This document shows positions 25,754 through 34,952 of a stretch of 64,000 nucleotides of DNA, piece after piece. Position 1 is the stretch's first letter. Every line of letters begins with the position of its first letter. Origin of the DNA: Actinomycetota bacterium (GTDB taxonomy: Bacteria > Actinomycetota > Thermoleophilia > Miltoncostaeales > Miltoncostaeaceae); NCBI GenBank assembly GCA_020636905.1, contig JACJWX010000001.1, positions 214,265 to 278,264 of the forward strand. The letters are read 5' to 3'. Position numbers and translations under genes: made by a program. A model generated the notes under the pieces. The model did not search any database. It was not told where the DNA came from and worked only from the letters and a program-made list of their open reading frames with translations.

Positions 25754-26374
25754 GTGGCCCGCGATACCGATTCGGTCTGCAAGCTCTGCCGCCGCGAGGG
25801 TGAGCAGCTCTTCCTCAAGGGAAGCCGCTGCTACACGCCCAAGTGCGCGGTGACCACCCGTCCGTACCCGCCCGGCCAGCATGGCCGCGGCCGGATCCGT
25901 CAGAGCGAATACCTGCTGCAGCTGCGCGAGAAGCAGAAGATGCGCCGCTTCTACCAGGTGCTCGAGAAGCAGTTCCGCCGCTACTACCAGAAGGCCTCGC
26001 GCCAGCCGGGAATCACCGGCGAGAATCTGCTGCGCCTGCTCGAGATGCGCCTCGACAATGTCGTCACCCGACTGTCGTTCGCGTCGAGCCGTCGCGAGGC
26101 TCGCCAGCTGGTGCGCCACGGGCACTTCCTGGTGAACGGCCGCCGGGTGGACATCCCGAGCTACCAGGTGCGCGCCGACGACATCATCAGCGTGAAGCCG
26201 ACCTCCAAGGCCGAGGCGATCATCCGCAACAACACCGAACTGGTGTCGTCGCTGGCGCCCTGGCTGCAGGCCGATCACGACGCCCTCACCGCCAAGGTGC
26301 TCCGCGCACCTGAACGTGACGAGATCGACACGCCGGTCCGCGAGCAGCTCATCGTGGAGCTCTACTCCAAGTAG
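25754..26374 (+). CDS. rpsD: 30S ribosomal protein S4 (uS4), zinc type
   Basis: A 206-residue primary 16S rRNA-binding protein and, in E. coli, the repressor of the alpha operon. A complete cysteine set (C-x2-C ... C-x4-C: CKLC, CYTPKC) makes this the zinc-binding form. The S4 RNA-binding domain is at RLDNVVTRLSFASSRREARQ. GTG 25754 has AGGAGG upstream (ctAGGAGGac). A 121-bp gap follows before rpoA. Confidence 0.97.
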   Translation: MARDTDSVCKLCRREGEQLFLKGSRCYTPKCAVTTRPYPPGQHGRGRIRQSEYLLQLREKQKMRRFYQVLEKQFRRYYQKASRQPGITGENLLRLLEMRLDNVVTRLSFASSRREARQLVRHGHFLVNGRRVDIPSYQVRADDIISVKPTSKAEAIIRNNTELVSSLAPWLQADHDALTAKVLRAPERDEIDTPVREQLIVELYSK

Positions 26375-26397
26375 CCAGAACGGACCCGTCACGCGAT

Positions 26398-26428
26398 GGC
26401 ACCCGGACGATGACGCGGTCCGGGCGCC
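26398..26428 (+). promoter_or_regulatory. Hairpin in rpsD-rpoA spacer
   Basis: CCCGGAC (26402-26408) pairs with GTCCGGG (26418-26424), extended by GGC/GCC past one mismatch. No T-tract follows. TACATT at 26444-26449, 46 nt before the rpoA start, fits a -10 box, so this spacer may hold a partial terminator and an internal promoter for rpoA-rplQ. Confidence 0.4.
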
Positions 26429-26495
26429 GATGCGGGCGGGTCGTACATTGCGTCGGTAGTTCATCCGGCCGACGCCGGACATTCGAGGTACACGC

Positions 26496-27434
26496 GTGAT
26501 TGACGTCCAGTCCCCCAGCATGACCTACAACCCCATCTCCGAGACGCTTGGGGTCTTCGAGGTCGAGCCGCTCGATCGCGGGTTCGGCCACACCTTCGGC
26601 AACAGCCTCCGACGGGTGCTGCTGTCCTCGCTCGAGGGCGCCGCCGTCACCTCGGTTCGGGTCGAAGGGGTGCAGCACGAGTTCACCACCCTCGACGGTG
26701 TCCGCGAGGACGTGACCGACATCATCCTCAACCTCCGCGGGCTCATCTGCCGCCTCGAGGGCGAGCAGGTCTCCGAGATCGAGGTCGAACTCAACAAGAC
26801 CGGCCCCGGCGTGGTCACGGCGGGCGACATCTCCTGCCCCGCCGACCTCGAGATCCTCAACCCGGACCTCGAGATCGCCAACCTGCTCGACAACGCCCGC
26901 CTCGAGATGGTGCTCACCATCAGTCGCGGCCGCGGCTACGTGCAGGCCGAGGGCAACAAGGGGCCGAACACCGTGATCGGCGTGATCCCGGTGGACTCCA
27001 ACTTCTCTCCGGTCGACCGGGTCCGCTTCGAGGTGGGTGCCGCGCGTGTCGGACAGCGCACCGACTACGACAAGCTGACGCTCGAGGTCCAGACCAACGG
27101 CAGCATCGATCCCCGCGCCGCGGTCGCCGAGGCGGCCGAGGTGCTGATGGGGCGGCTCGCCATCTTCGCCGATCCCGAGAACGCCAAGATCTCGGGTGAG
27201 CCCGAGCCGGAGGAGGAGCGCCCCGGCGGCAACCTCCACGACATCATGATCGAGGAGCTCGAGCTGGGCGTCCGCTCGTACAACTGCCTGAAGCGGGTCG
27301 GGGTCGAGACCATCGGCGATCTCGTGTCGAAGACCGAGGCCGAGCTGTCCGCCATCCCGAACTTCGGCAAGAAGTCCATCGAAGAGGTCAAGGAGAATCT
27401 GGCGGCCCATGGCCTGGGCCTCCGGATGGAGTAG
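26496..27434 (+). CDS. rpoA: DNA-directed RNA polymerase alpha subunit
   Basis: 312 residues. The N-terminal domain assembles the polymerase (GFGHTFGNSLRRVLLSSLEGAA near residues 29-50), and the C-terminal domain binds UP elements and activators (ELGVRSYNCLKRVGVETIGD near 255-275). GTG 26496 gives the usual MIDVQSPSMTYN-type start. It is followed after 36 bp by rplQ. Confidence 0.98.
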   Translation: MIDVQSPSMTYNPISETLGVFEVEPLDRGFGHTFGNSLRRVLLSSLEGAAVTSVRVEGVQHEFTTLDGVREDVTDIILNLRGLICRLEGEQVSEIEVELNKTGPGVVTAGDISCPADLEILNPDLEIANLLDNARLEMVLTISRGRGYVQAEGNKGPNTVIGVIPVDSNFSPVDRVRFEVGAARVGQRTDYDKLTLEVQTNGSIDPRAAVAEAAEVLMGRLAIFADPENAKISGEPEPEEERPGGNLHDIMIEELELGVRSYNCLKRVGVETIGDLVSKTEAELSAIPNFGKKSIEEVKENLAAHGLGLRME

Positions 27435-27470
27435 TCTCCCAGACCGTTTGCATCAGGTAAGGAGTTCTCT

Positions 27471-27848
27471 GTGCGTCACCAACGATCCGGCCCCAAACTC
27501 AATCGCTCCGCATCGCATCGGGCGTCCATGGGTGCCAACCTCGCAACCGCGTTGCTGACGCATGGGCGAATCCAGACGACCCTGCCGAAGGCGCGCCTTG
27601 CCCGGAAGGTCGCCGAACGCGCCATCACGCTCGGCAAGACGAACACGCTGCATTCGCGCCGCCAGGCCATCTCGCTGCTCCGGAACAAGGACATCACCTA
27701 CCGGCTCTTCGACGAGATCGCTCCGGCGTTCGGCGAGGTCAACGGCGGGTACACCCGCATCACGAAGCTGGGACCCCGTGCCGGCGATGCCGCAGAGATG
27801 GTGCTCCTCGAGTTGACCCGCGACACGGTGGGTGCGGCCGCCGAGTAG
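27471..27848 (+). CDS. rplQ: 50S ribosomal protein L17 (bL17)
   Basis: A 125-residue protein, with the conserved KLNRSASHRASMGANLATAL start and an ending GPRAGDAAEMVLLEL. GTG 27471 has AAGGAG upstream. It is the last gene of the ribosomal cluster, ending in a strong hairpin. Confidence 0.97.
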   Translation: MRHQRSGPKLNRSASHRASMGANLATALLTHGRIQTTLPKARLARKVAERAITLGKTNTLHSRRQAISLLRNKDITYRLFDEIAPAFGEVNGGYTRITKLGPRAGDAAEMVLLELTRDTVGAAAE

Positions 27849-27876
27849 GCACCGCTCCCGCACGCGCGTACTGCCC

Positions 27877-27908
27877 GGAGGGGTGTGCGGATTTCCGCAC
27901 ACCCCTCC
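27877..27908. terminator. Terminator hairpin after rplQ
   Basis: A perfect 14-bp stem (27877-27890 with 27895-27908, GGAGGGGTGTGCGG and its complement) with the loop ATTT, followed by GTCGTTGT. It closes the alpha operon and, being symmetric, could also serve the convergent gene ending at 27952. Confidence 0.8.
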
Positions 27909-27951
27909 GTCGTTGTGGCGTCGGCCGAACGCCGGGCGACCAGCCGCGAGA

Positions 27952-28710
27952 TCAGGTCTGCGGCGTGAGCGAGTCCAGTGTCTGATCGGCGAAGAAGTCG
28001 ATGTTGACCGGACCCCGCAGCCGCGACTCGATCGTGTAGCGCACCACCAGGCTCGTCTTCGGATCGACCCAGAACACCTCGGTGCGGTCGCCCGAGTACT
28101 CCCCGGTGACGTCCTGGACGAACTCGTAGACGTTCGCCTGGACCGTGGCGTCGCCGACCGTCACCGACTCGGACGGCTTCTCGCTGGCCTTGACCTGAAG
28201 ATCAAGCGCGCCGGCTTTGTACGTTCCGCCCCAGGACTTCTGGCTGGCGCCGGCGGCGGGGAACCTGAGCAGTCGCGGCGTCCACGTCCGGTCCCGCACG
28301 CTGGTGATGGGTCCGGCCGACACGGTCGTCTTGGCGAACGTCAGGAACGTCCCTTCGTCCTCGAGCACGTACCGCACCATTTCGAGGTGCTGCTCGCTGT
28401 ACTTGATGTCGGTGCTGTACCCGTCGCCGTCGTGGAGCACGACCATGGTCGCGGTCGCAGGGAAGTCGCGCTTGACGGTCACACCGCGCGAGATGGCCTC
28501 ATTGCCCTTGACGCTGTAGGTGTAGACGCCCTGCAGCGGGAGTCCCGGTTCCGGGTCACGGGCGGCTCCGGCGGCGGCGCGGAACGCCTCGAGTTCGGCG
28601 GACGCCGATGCCTCGGTCTGATCGTCGAGGGACTGGTAGATCACGATTCCCACGATCACCAGAATGACCAGCAGCGCCGCGCCGCCGATCCCAAACAGTC
28701 GCTTCTTCAT
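27952..28710 (-). CDS. Membrane-anchored protein of unknown function
   Basis: A 252-residue protein with one N-terminal hydrophobic segment (KKRLFGIGGAALLVILVIVG, residues 2-21) after two lysines, so it is probably a signal anchor with the rest outside. The exported part looks mostly beta-strand (YTYSVKGNEAISRG; FWVDPKTSLVVRYTIESRL). The latter pattern recalls outer-face or lipoprotein-like proteins that report on a polymeric ligand, but no family was recognised. ATG 28710 gives the clean anchor. It is divergent from truA. Confidence 0.7.
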   Translation of the reverse strand: MKKRLFGIGGAALLVILVIVGIVIYQSLDDQTEASASAELEAFRAAAGAARDPEPGLPLQGVYTYSVKGNEAISRGVTVKRDFPATATMVVLHDGDGYSTDIKYSEQHLEMVRYVLEDEGTFLTFAKTTVSAGPITSVRDRTWTPRLLRFPAAGASQKSWGGTYKAGALDLQVKASEKPSESVTVGDATVQANVYEFVQDVTGEYSGDRTEVFWVDPKTSLVVRYTIESRLRGPVNIDFFADQTLDSLTPQT

Positions 28711-28867
28711 CGCTCGATCCCGTCGATCGAAGGCCGCCGTGGTGCCCGGTGAGTGTGAATCCGGTGAAGCCTGCTGCGCATCGTCACTCGCCGGGGTCGT
28801 CGAAGTTCGTTCTGAACGTCGGTCCGGGTAGTCTGCCAGCCCGGAATGACGTCGTGATGGGGGATCC

Positions 28868-29665
28868 ATGACCGGCGGCGACCACGAACGTCGCACCCTG
28901 CGCCTGGAGATCGAGTACGACGGCGGCGGCTTCGCCGGTTGGGCCGCCCAACCGGGGCAGCGGACGTGCGAGGGCGTGCTGACCGAAGCCCTCGTGACCC
29001 TGACCCGCGGGCCCGTGGAGCTCAGCGTCGCCGGTCGCACCGACGCCGGTGTCCACGCAACGGGCCAGGTCGCAAGCCTGGTGACGGCCGCCTCCGTCGA
29101 CCCGACGCGCCTGCTGCGCGGTCTGGTCGGGGTGCTGCCCGAGGATATCGCCGTGCGCGCCGTGCACGAGGCGGAGGACGGCTTCGACGCTCGCCGCGAC
29201 GCCCTGTCGCGGGCCTACGTCTACCGGGTGCTCACCAGCTCCGCGCCGTCCCCGCTGCGACGGCAGCACGTGCTGCACCATCCCTGGCCGCTCGATCTCG
29301 CCCTGCTGCGACGCGCGACCGCCGCCATGGTGGGCCAGCACGACTTCACGGCGTTCACGCCGACGGACACCCAGCACGTCTTCTTCGACCGGACCGTCCT
29401 CCGAAGCGACTGGATCGAGAGCGGTGACGAACTCGTCTTCCGCATCGAGGCCGACGCCTTCCTCCGGCACATGGTGCGCGTCATGGTCGGCACGCTGCTC
29501 GAGGTGGGGCGCGGGCGCCTGTCCGTCGAGCGCTTCGCCGCCCTGCTCGACGGCGCCCGACGCTCGGATGCCGGACCCACCGCCCCGGCGCATCCCCTGT
29601 GCCTGATCGGGGTTCGATACCCCGATCCCCGGCCCGCGGCGCAGCGGCCGGAACCGGTGACATAA
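28868..29665 (+). CDS. truA: tRNA pseudouridine synthase A (positions 38-40)
   Basis: Makes pseudouridine in the tRNA anticodon stem. 265 residues. The catalytic Asp is in AGRTDAGVHATGQ near residue 59, and the C-terminal FLRHMVRVMVGTLLEVGRGR block is conserved. ATG 28868 is preceded by GGGGG. Its stop codon lies within the -10-like box of surE, and surE starts 11 bp later. Confidence 0.96.
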   Translation: MTGGDHERRTLRLEIEYDGGGFAGWAAQPGQRTCEGVLTEALVTLTRGPVELSVAGRTDAGVHATGQVASLVTAASVDPTRLLRGLVGVLPEDIAVRAVHEAEDGFDARRDALSRAYVYRVLTSSAPSPLRRQHVLHHPWPLDLALLRRATAAMVGQHDFTAFTPTDTQHVFFDRTVLRSDWIESGDELVFRIEADAFLRHMVRVMVGTLLEVGRGRLSVERFAALLDGARRSDAGPTAPAHPLCLIGVRYPDPRPAAQRPEPVT

Positions 29666-29666
29666 T
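29661..29666 (+). promoter_or_regulatory. Possible -10 box of surE
   Basis: CATAAT overlaps the truA stop codon and ends 10 nt before the surE ATG, where no Shine-Dalgarno sequence is visible. It may start a leaderless surE transcript; no -35 box was found. Confidence 0.35.
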
Positions 29667-29676
29667 CGCCGCCGCG

Positions 29677-30462
29677 ATGACCCACATCCTCCTGACAAAC
29701 GATGACGGGATCCAGTCCCCGGGGCTCCACGCGCTCAAGTCGGCGCTGGACGACTTCGCGACCGTCAGCGTGATCGCGCCCGACCGCAACCGGAGCGCCA
29801 TCGCACGGGGCATCACCATCCACGCGCCCCTCCACGTCGAGGAGCGGACCCTCCCCGACGGATCGCCTGCGTTCGCCACCGACGGCACTCCGGTGGACTG
29901 CGTCCGGTTCGCCGCGCTGGGGCTCGTGGGCCGCCATCCCGACATGGTGGTGAGCGGTGTCAACCTGGGACTCAATCTCGGTGACGACGTCACCTACTCC
30001 GGGACCGTCGCCGCGGCCCTCGAAGGGCTGATGCTGGGCCTCCCCGCCATCGCGGTGTCACAGGAATACGGTGGGCCGGAGGGCGAACGCCACAACGGTG
30101 AGCACTACGACTTCAGCGCCGTCGCCGCGGAGGTCCGGCGGCTCGCGGAACTGGTGTCGTCCTCGGGGTTCCCGACGGAGGTGATGCTCAACGTCAACGC
30201 GCCGATCGGCCAATCCGGGGTCGTACCCGAGGTGCGCGCGTCGCGGCTCGGCCGGCGGATCTACAACGATGAGCTCACCCTCGAACATGCCGAGGGACCG
30301 CGACGGCGGTACACCATCTACAGCGACTCGCCGTCACACCACCCCGAGCCGGGCACCGACTTCGAAGCGATCGAGGCGGGCGCGATCTCCGTCACGCCCC
30401 TGCACTTCAGCCTCACCGCCGCGGACCACCTGCCGACACTGCGAACCCTCCTGGAGCGATGA
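29677..30462 (+). CDS. surE: 5'/3'-nucleotidase SurE
   Basis: A survival-protein E phosphatase acting on nucleoside monophosphates; 261 residues. The N-terminal LLTNDDGIQSPGLHAL holds the metal-binding Asp pair, followed by SGVNLGLNLGDDVTYSGTVAA (the GxNxG loop). ATG 29677 gives the canonical MTHILLTNDDG. Its stop overlaps the next ATG as ATGA, so it is coupled to the HAD phosphatase. Confidence 0.95.
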   Translation: MTHILLTNDDGIQSPGLHALKSALDDFATVSVIAPDRNRSAIARGITIHAPLHVEERTLPDGSPAFATDGTPVDCVRFAALGLVGRHPDMVVSGVNLGLNLGDDVTYSGTVAAALEGLMLGLPAIAVSQEYGGPEGERHNGEHYDFSAVAAEVRRLAELVSSSGFPTEVMLNVNAPIGQSGVVPEVRASRLGRRIYNDELTLEHAEGPRRRYTIYSDSPSHHPEPGTDFEAIEAGAISVTPLHFSLTAADHLPTLRTLLER

Positions 30463-31103
30463 CGTTCAACCCCGTGCTGTTCGACCTCGATGGCACCGTC
30501 ATCGACACCGTCGCGCTCATCCGCGAATCCCACCGGCACGCGGTGAGCACCGTGCTGGGCAGGGACCTCTCTGACGAACAACTCGTGGCCGGCGTCGGCA
30601 AGCCCCTGCTGGAGCAGATGCGCGCCTTCTCGGTCGATCGGGCCGAGGAGCTCCACGACGTCTACCGGGTGTGGAACCACGCGAACACCGAGCGCCTGAT
30701 CGCGTCCTACCCGGGAATCCTCGAGCTGCTCGAGGACCTGCGCGGCGCCGGACGGCGCATGGGGATCGTCACCAGCAAGGCGCGGGATGCGGTCGACCTC
30801 GCGTGGCGGTCGCTGCCGCTCGAGGACTTCTTCGACGTGATCATCACCGCGGACGACGGCGACCGTCACAAGCCCAATCCGGACCCCATCCTCCAGGCGC
30901 TCGGCGCCCTGGGCGCCGACGCCGGCGGTGCGTGCTACGTGGGAGACGCTCCGTTCGACATCCGCGCGGGGAACGCCGCCGGAACCACCACCATCGCGGT
31001 GACCTGGGGCTTCTTCACCGAGGGGGCACTCAGCCAGGAACACCCGGACCGAGTGTGCCACTCGGTGGACGAACTCCGGGCCATGCTTCTCGGGCCATCA
31101 TGA
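30459..31103 (+). CDS. HAD-superfamily phosphatase (PpaX/Gph-like)
   Basis: 214 residues with HAD motif I FDLDGTVIDT (nucleophile Asp near residue 9), motif II VTSK, motif III Lys in HKPNPDP, and motif IV GDAPFDI. The cap type and motif III resemble pyrophosphatase PpaX and phosphoglycolate phosphatase Gph; the substrate cannot be fixed. It overlaps surE and ligA by ATGA at both ends, so the three are probably co-translated. Confidence 0.9.
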   Translation: MTFNPVLFDLDGTVIDTVALIRESHRHAVSTVLGRDLSDEQLVAGVGKPLLEQMRAFSVDRAEELHDVYRVWNHANTERLIASYPGILELLEDLRGAGRRMGIVTSKARDAVDLAWRSLPLEDFFDVIITADDGDRHKPNPDPILQALGALGADAGGACYVGDAPFDIRAGNAAGTTTIAVTWGFFTEGALSQEHPDRVCHSVDELRAMLLGPS

Positions 31104-33160
31104 GCGAGGCCGCGTCACGCGCCGCGGAACTGCGCGCGCTGATCGCGGACGCCAACCACGCGTACTACGTGCTCGACGCGCCGTCGGTCGACGACATCGT
31201 CTACGACGACTGGATGCGCGAACTGGAGGCCCTGGAGGCCGACCACCCCGACCTGCGGACGCCGGACTCACCCACCCAGCGCGTCGGGGCTCCCGCCGCT
31301 GGCCAGTTCGCCGAGGTGGCCCATGCGGTGCCCATGCTCAGTCTGGCGAACGCGCGTGGTGACGACGAGCTCAGGGACTGGCATCGACGGCTCCGCGACC
31401 AGGCCTCGGGCGCGGGAGTCGACGCCGAGGGGCTCCGGTTCGTGGTGGAGCCGAAGATTGACGGGCTCGCGATCTCGCTCACCTACGAGCGAGGGCACTT
31501 CATCCGAGGCGCCACCCGGGGCGACGGACGCGTCGGCGAGGACGTCACCGCCAACCTGCGGACGATCCGGGCGATTCCCATGACGCTCCGCCTTCCCGAG
31601 GCCGAGATCCCCGACCTGGTCGAGGTGCGCGGCGAGGTCTACCTTCCGCTGGCGCCCTTTGCCGACTTCAACGCCGCGCGCGCGGCGGAGGGACTTCCCA
31701 CGTTCGCCAACCCGCGCAACGCCGCGGCGGGGAGCCTCCGCCAGATCGACCCGGCGGTCACGGCGCAGCGTCCCCTTTCGATCTGGTGCTACGGCATCGG
31801 GGTCGCGGCGGGAATCGAGTTCGAGACGCACTCGGCCACACTGGAGTGGCTGGCCACGGCCGGCTTCCGGGTGAACGGCGACATCCGCGTGGTCGACACG
31901 CTCGACGAGGTCGCCGCGCTCTGCGAGTCCTGGGAGTCCCGACGGGCCGATCTCGATTTCGACATCGACGGCGCGGTCGTGAAGGTGGACCGTCTCGACG
32001 TGCAGCGCGCGGTCGGTGCGATCGGACGGGCGCCTCGCTGGGCGGTGGCGTACAAGTTCGCCCCGACCACCGCGACGACGATCCTGCGGGACATCCGCGT
32101 CAACGTCGGCCGCACCGGCGCCCTCGTCCCGTACGCGGTCCTCGACCCCGTTCAGGTTAGCGGCGTCACCGTGCGGCAGGCCACGCTGCACAACCACGAG
32201 GACCTGGCGCGGAAGGACCTCCGCATCGGCGATCGTGTGATCGTTCAGCGGGCGGGTGACGTCATCCCGCAGGTCGTCGCGCCGCTTCCCCAGGACCGCG
32301 ACGGGACCCAGGTCCGCTTCGAGATGCCCACGACCTGCCCGGTGTGCGGGACGCCCGTGAGCCGGCCCGAGGACGAGGTCCAGTGGCGCTGCCCGAACCG
32401 GTCCTGCCCCGCCCAGATCCAGGAGAGCATCGAACACTTCGTGTCCCGCAGCGCGATGGACATCGAGGGGCTGGGCGAGAAGACCGTCGCCCGCTTCTTT
32501 GAGGAAGGCCTGGTGCGCGATGTGGCCGACATCTACGACCTGCGCGCCCACCGCGACGCGCTGATCGCCCTGGACGGCTTCAAGGAGACGTCCGTCGACA
32601 ACCTGCTCGCCGCGGTGGAGGCCTCCAAGCGGCGTCCGTGGGGTCGTGTGATCAACGCCCTGGGCATCCGGCACGTGGGCGACATCACGGCCGAGACGGT
32701 CGCGGCGGTGGTGCCGTCCCTCGACGCGCTGCTCACGGCCACGTCCGAGGACCTGTCCGAAGCCGACGGGGTCGGTCCCGTGATCGCGGCGTCCATCCTC
32801 GAGTACCGGTCCTCCGACGCCAACCTGGCCACGCTGCGGCGCCTGGCGGCAGCCGGGGTCACCATGTCGGGGCCGGAGCAGATCGGGCCGCCGCCCGCCG
32901 GCCCGCTCAACGACGCCACCGTGGTCGTCACGGGCACCATCGACGGCTACACCCGCGACGAGGCCAACGCCGCCGTGGTGGCCGCCGGCGGAAAGGCCAC
33001 CGGATCGGTCTCGCGATCCACGACATTCGTCGTGGCCGGACCCGGGGCGGGAAGCAAGCTCGGCAAGGCTGAGTCCCTCGGTGTCCCGATCATCGATGCC
33101 GAGGCGTTCGCGGCGATTCTCCGCGGGGAACGACCCGTCCCCGAGCGCGGCGAAACCTAG
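31100..33160 (+). CDS. ligA: NAD-dependent DNA ligase
   Basis: Seals nicks in replication and repair using NAD+. 686 residues. Domain Ia (HAYYVLDAPSVDDIVYD), the adenylation Lys in VEPKIDGLAIS near residue 117, a four-cysteine zinc finger (CPVCG...CPNRSC) near 415-435, helix-hairpin-helix repeats and a C-terminal BRCT domain are in order. ATG 31100 overlaps the HAD gene (ATGA). The dacB gene is convergent, 4 bp away. Confidence 0.97.
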   Translation: MSEAASRAAELRALIADANHAYYVLDAPSVDDIVYDDWMRELEALEADHPDLRTPDSPTQRVGAPAAGQFAEVAHAVPMLSLANARGDDELRDWHRRLRDQASGAGVDAEGLRFVVEPKIDGLAISLTYERGHFIRGATRGDGRVGEDVTANLRTIRAIPMTLRLPEAEIPDLVEVRGEVYLPLAPFADFNAARAAEGLPTFANPRNAAAGSLRQIDPAVTAQRPLSIWCYGIGVAAGIEFETHSATLEWLATAGFRVNGDIRVVDTLDEVAALCESWESRRADLDFDIDGAVVKVDRLDVQRAVGAIGRAPRWAVAYKFAPTTATTILRDIRVNVGRTGALVPYAVLDPVQVSGVTVRQATLHNHEDLARKDLRIGDRVIVQRAGDVIPQVVAPLPQDRDGTQVRFEMPTTCPVCGTPVSRPEDEVQWRCPNRSCPAQIQESIEHFVSRSAMDIEGLGEKTVARFFEEGLVRDVADIYDLRAHRDALIALDGFKETSVDNLLAAVEASKRRPWGRVINALGIRHVGDITAETVAAVVPSLDALLTATSEDLSEADGVGPVIAASILEYRSSDANLATLRRLAAAGVTMSGPEQIGPPPAGPLNDATVVVTGTIDGYTRDEANAAVVAAGGKATGSVSRSTTFVVAGPGAGSKLGKAESLGVPIIDAEAFAAILRGERPVPERGET

Positions 33161-33164
33161 CGGC

Positions 33165-34451
33165 TCAGCGGCGTGGATCCATCCGCCCGCTCGCGAGGAG
33201 CGTGACGATGCGATCCTGCGTGGCCTTCGCCCCGCCGATGTCCCAATCGTTCATCAGGAACGCGAACGCGTACCGGACGCCCCGGGGGCTGTCGACCACG
33301 CCGGCGAGCCCCGAGACCCCGTCGATGTACCCGGTCTTCGCATGGACACGATCGCGGATGCCGGCCGCGGTGAAACGCCGGATCAATGTTCCGCTGCCCC
33401 CGGTGGCGAGGGAGTTGATCAGCGCGCGTCCCCATCTCGGTTCGGCGTTCGCGGCGCTGAAGATCCCGACGAGCGTATTCGCGGTGAGCCGGTTGTTCCG
33501 GGAGAGCCCGGAACCGTCGACCAGCCTGTCGGCCCTCGAGATCAGGCCGTGTCGGGCGAGGAGACTGCTGGTCGCCCGATTGCCGGCGAGGCTCGTTCCG
33601 CCAGCCCCGGCGTAGGCACCGACGTTCTTGCGGATCATCTCGGCGATGAAGTTGTCGCTGTTGGTGTTCATGACGCGCAGGATCCCGCTGAGCCTGGGTG
33701 AGGTCACCTGTCCGAGGACCACCGCGGTCGTGGGAGTGCGGCCGGTGCGCACACCCGACCGCTGGGTGACGCCCAACCCGTGCAGTTCACCTGCCAGGCG
33801 AAGACCCGCGGTCCGCTCGGGATTGGCCGCATACGCGCCCTGTCGGTCGCCGAGGTGGCTCTGGTTGAGTGTCAGCCCCGACAGGGGTGGCGAGTATGCC
33901 GTGTAGTAGCTCCGCCAGCCACGTCCGACGCGCTGGCGATCGTGGATGGTGGCGTCGACGACGATCGGCCCGGTGATCCGCCGCACCCCCGCCCGCCGGA
34001 CGGCGGCGGGCAGCCGCGTGAAATTGCCGCCGAGGCGGGAAAGATAGGCCCGCGAGTAGGCCGGGGTCGAAAGCAGCGGGTCGCCCGCGCCGGTCAGGAA
34101 CAGCGGCCCGCGCAGCACGCCCCCGGCCGTCGTCGCGCGTCGTGTGGTGGAGACCGTGGTCGTGAACCGGAACCCGGGTCCGAGGCCGAGAAGCGCGCCC
34201 GTGCTGGTGACCACCTTCATGACCGAAGCCGGAATCATCGGGCTCTCGGGACGGTGTTCGGCGACCACCACCGGGGTCCGTCCCGGATCGAGCCGCCAGA
34301 CGGCGACTCCGCTGTTCGGATGCGCGGAGGTCCACGTGTCCAGGGCTCGCTGCGCGACGGTGGGAGCGGCGCCCGCCTGGGCCGTGGCGGAAAGGGCCAG
34401 CAGCCCGGCCGCCAGCAACAGCCGGCGGCCGGGGCGGGCCTGTCGAAGCAC
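33165..34451 (-). CDS. dacB: D-alanyl-D-alanine carboxypeptidase/endopeptidase (PBP4, S13 family)
   Basis: A periplasmic or exported peptidoglycan hydrolase of about 428 residues. The active-site motifs are present: S-x2-K in IPASVMKV, S-x-N in NTNSDNFIAEM and K-T-G in HAKTGYIDGVSG. The N-terminus is a signal peptide (RRLLLAAGLLALSATAQA) cleaved near AQA-GA. GTG 34451 is the best start: the frame is open upstream but has no PBP4 similarity and overlaps the next gene. Confidence 0.9.
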   Translation of the reverse strand: MLRQARPGRRLLLAAGLLALSATAQAGAAPTVAQRALDTWTSAHPNSGVAVWRLDPGRTPVVVAEHRPESPMIPASVMKVVTSTGALLGLGPGFRFTTTVSTTRRATTAGGVLRGPLFLTGAGDPLLSTPAYSRAYLSRLGGNFTRLPAAVRRAGVRRITGPIVVDATIHDRQRVGRGWRSYYTAYSPPLSGLTLNQSHLGDRQGAYAANPERTAGLRLAGELHGLGVTQRSGVRTGRTPTTAVVLGQVTSPRLSGILRVMNTNSDNFIAEMIRKNVGAYAGAGGTSLAGNRATSSLLARHGLISRADRLVDGSGLSRNNRLTANTLVGIFSAANAEPRWGRALINSLATGGSGTLIRRFTAAGIRDRVHAKTGYIDGVSGLAGVVDSPRGVRYAFAFLMNDWDIGGAKATQDRIVTLLASGRMDPRR

Positions 34452-34492
34452 CGAAACGCCCGCGTCGCGGGGCGAGGTGCACGGGCGTTGCG

Positions 34493-34684
34493 CTACTGGG
34501 GCACCACCTCGGCGTCCCGCAGCGGCAGTCGCCGTCCGCCGCTGGTGACCGAGGAAACGAACAGGGTCCTGTCCACTCTGCCGTTCAGGATCGGTACGGC
34601 TTCCTGAACGCAGAGGCGAAGCACTTCCTTGCGGGAAAGCCCCGTCGCCTCTGAGAGTTCGTCCAGCGTGAGGTGCACTGCCAT
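34493..34684 (-). CDS. Small helix-turn-helix protein
   Basis: A 63-residue protein. LTLDELSEATGLSRKEVLRL (residues 5-24) looks like a MerR- or excisionase-type helix-turn-helix, followed by a short strand with Arg/Asp (NGRVDRTLFVSSV). ATG 34684 has GGAGG 6 nt upstream, an excellent initiation site. It lies 41 bp upstream of dacB on the same strand and may be co-transcribed with it. No exact family was recognised. Confidence 0.7.
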   Translation of the reverse strand: MAVHLTLDELSEATGLSRKEVLRLCVQEAVPILNGRVDRTLFVSSVTSGGRRLPLRDAEVVPQ

Positions 34685-34952
34685 CGGTACCTCCTCGACT
34701 GCGTCGCACGCTCCGAATTGGCCGGTGGTGTGCGCTGATGCACACGGCGGCGATTCGCGGGCGTGAGCGTCGGAGGCGATCATCGTGCAGCTGATGCTCC
34801 GACGCCTGGTTTGGACATGAATCGGAGGGTAGCTCGGACACCGGGGTCCATTCAACACGGATCGTCGGACGGGGTGATCGCCGTCGCGCGCGATGGTCCG
34901 TTCAGGCGATTCGGTTGACGCCGGGACCGCGCTGCCGCGCGGTCGTCTCGGA

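Noticed and set aside
27832..28752. Plus-strand open frame opposite the membrane-anchored protein
   Set aside because: No ribosome-binding site and no domain; the minus-strand frame has a clear signal anchor.
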